Source: Microbacteriaceae bacterium
GTDB lineage: Bacteria; Actinomycetota; Actinomycetes; Actinomycetales; Microbacteriaceae
DNA: 8,006 nt
NCBI GenBank assembly: GCA_025464125.1
Contig: JAODLU010000235.1
Location: 1 to 8,006 of the forward strand
Direction of reading: 5' to 3'
Shown here: piece by piece, positions 6,861-8,006 of the stretch
Position numbering within the stretch: the stretch's first letter is position 1
Layout of the letters: the number at the start of each line of letters is the position of its first letter
Notes under the pieces: model-generated
Databases searched by the model: none
Told to the model about the DNA's origin: nothing
What the model saw: the letters and a program-made list of their open reading frames with translations, nothing else
Position numbers and translations under genes: made by a program

Positions 6861-7867
6861 ACGCTACTCGTCGAGTAGAGGCCAGGGTCAACTTCAAGAC
6901 CGTAAATAGCGATCCCCGAGCCCCAGATTGCTGCAGCTCCCGCGCGCACCAGGTCGATCGCATCGCCCGCGCGGTCGACGGTCACCGCGTTGCCCTGCAG
7001 CCGCACGGTGGAACTGCCGACAGCGAAAAGTCGCGCATCCCCGTCAGTCATCTCCACCGTTGCCGGATACGGTTCGTGCAGCTGGCGCAGGTCACCGACA
7101 ATGTAGGTCGGACGCGACTTGTCGTCGGCGGCAAGCACCTGCTTGGGCCCGTCGACGCCGGTCAAAACGAGCACGGACTCCATGCCTGCGCGATTGGCGC
7201 CGAGGATGTCGGTGTCCAGTCGATCCCCTATGAACAATGGATGGGTCCCCCCGAAACGCGCGGTCGCCTCCTCGAAAATGGCAACCTCGGGTTTGCCAGC
7301 GACAACGGGCAGCCGACCGACCGCAGTGTGCACGGCGGAGACGAGGGTGCCGTTGCCTGGCGCGATCCCCCTGGCCACCGGGATTGTCCAGTCAGTGTTA
7401 GTCGCGACCCATGGGATGTCTGGTGCGTCGTTCAGTGCGAATGAAGCCTCTGCGAGATGCTTCCACCCGATTTCCGGAAAGTAACCCTGAATGACCGCAG
7501 CTGGCGCCTCGAGAGCTGAATCGCATACGACGAATCCCGCATGCGCGACCTCGGATACAAGACCCTCGCCACCGATCACGAGGATGGTGGATCCCGCTGG
7601 CACGAGGCCCGCGAGCAGCCTGACAGCGGCCTGCGGAGAGGTCACAATGTCCTCTGCGGACACGTCGAGACCGAGTGAACTCAACTGGGAGGCTACGGAT
7701 TCCGGCGTGCGCGACGCGTTGTTCGTCAGGTACCCCACCCGCATCTGCTGGCCGGCACGATTGATGCTCTCGACGGCGAACGGAATCGCATCCTTGCCCT
7801 TATAAACCACACCGTCAAGGTCGGCAAGCAACAGATCAACCCCCGAAAGTGGGATCTGATCAGGCAT
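6857..7867 (-). CDS. HAD-IIA phosphatase with C-terminal extra domain (glycerol-3-phosphate phosphatase-like)
   Basis: This 336-residue protein is a HAD-superfamily phosphatase of the NagD-like IIA subfamily. Motif I is LADLDGVVYKG (14-24), with nucleophile Asp16 and general acid Asp18. Motif II is TNN (48-50), the motif III lysine is Lys192 in AGKPE, and motif IV is GDRLDTDILGA (214-224) with Asp215, Asp218 and Asp220. The cap domain lies between about 75 and 185. About 75 residues follow the HAD core (roughly 262-336). I recall such a tail as a GNAT-like appended domain in M. tuberculosis Rv1692, reported as a D,L-glycerol 3-phosphate phosphatase that recycles phospholipid polar heads. Glycerol 3-phosphate is thus the leading substrate guess here, but HAD-IIA substrates vary. 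ATG 7867 lies within the 3' end of the preceding gene (8-base overlap), and the stop overlaps the next gene by 4 bases. Confidence 0.9.
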   Translation of the reverse strand: MPDQIPLSGVDLLLADLDGVVYKGKDAIPFAVESINRAGQQMRVGYLTNNASRTPESVASQLSSLGLDVSAEDIVTSPQAAVRLLAGLVPAGSTILVIGGEGLVSEVAHAGFVVCDSALEAPAAVIQGYFPEIGWKHLAEASFALNDAPDIPWVATNTDWTIPVARGIAPGNGTLVSAVHTAVGRLPVVAGKPEVAIFEEATARFGGTHPLFIGDRLDTDILGANRAGMESVLVLTGVDGPKQVLAADDKSRPTYIVGDLRQLHEPYPATVEMTDGDARLFAVGSSTVRLQGNAVTVDRAGDAIDLVRAGAAAIWGSGIAIYGLEVDPGLYSTSSV

Positions 7868-8006
7868 TATCTAAAGACTCTCGAGTGCTGGGGGAATCGT
7901 CGCCATCGTCGGATCCGAGAGCAGCCCCAGCCGTGTCGTCGGAGTCCTCCGCCCCATCGCTGGCATTTTCGTCGTCGCCTTCCTCCTCGAAGACCTCCAC
8001 GAGATC
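7860..8006 (-). CDS. Acidic C-terminus of an unidentified protein (5' end cut by window edge)
   Basis: A reading frame open from the right edge encodes 48 residues and ends in TGA at 7862-7860, overlapping the start of the HAD gene by 8 bases. The peptide begins DLVEVFEEEGDDENASDG and is strongly acidic: 19 of 48 residues are Asp or Glu and only one is Arg, with many Ser, Ala and Gly. It is probably a disordered tail. The overlap with the next gene and the frame running in from the edge support a real coding end. By gene order the protein could be the tetratricopeptide-repeat protein found before this phosphatase in mycobacteria (Rv1691), but nothing in the visible tail shows a repeat. Identity is inference only. 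Confidence 0.65.
   Translation of the reverse strand, partial: DLVEVFEEEGDDENASDGAEDSDDTAGAALGSDDGDDSPSTRESLDNA

Overview
The window looks like ordinary chromosomal core DNA from a GC-rich actinobacterium, most likely of the order Micrococcales and plausibly the family Microbacteriaceae. The evidence is the GC-rich codon use, the frequent GTG starts, the actinobacterial form of several proteins, and the gene order. From memory this order matches the Mycobacterium tuberculosis block from about Rv1691 to Rv1701. Genus cannot be fixed from the sequence alone.

Every gene I accept lies on the minus strand, so transcription runs from high to low coordinates. In that order the genes are: the acidic C-terminus of an unidentified protein entering from the right edge (8006-7860); a HAD-IIA phosphatase with a C-terminal extra domain (7867-6857); an acidic 62-residue protein of unknown function (6860-6672); tlyA, an rRNA 2'-O-methyltransferase (6669-5851); nadK, NAD kinase (5807-4887); recN, a DNA-repair SMC-like ATPase (4890-3193); pyrG, CTP synthase (3138-1453); a NUDIX hydrolase of the ADP-ribose pyrophosphatase type (1449-820); and xerD, a tyrosine recombinase cut by the left edge (813-1).

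The genes are tightly packed. Three junctions overlap by 4 to 8 bases, three have gaps of 2 to 6 bases, and only two gaps exceed 40 bases (tlyA to nadK, 43; recN to pyrG, 54). No intergenic stretch comes near 300 bases and no terminator hairpin was seen, so the block could be one long transcriptional unit. The recN-pyrG gap holds the one promoter candidate. It has an extended -10 element so close to the pyrG GTG that the pyrG mRNA could be leaderless or nearly so.

The genes cover different housekeeping jobs: polar-head phosphate recycling or another HAD phosphatase role, ribosome methylation, NADP supply, double-strand-break repair, CTP supply, ADP-ribose clean-up and chromosome-dimer resolution. 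The grouping looks like conserved co-transcription, not one pathway. I saw no mobile element, CRISPR array, RNA gene, prophage gene or defence system. The points worth a second look are modest: the pyrG promoter, the apparent absence of the steA/steB pair between recN and pyrG, the uncharacterised small protein, the acidic tail, and sequence variants in TlyA and the NUDIX box.
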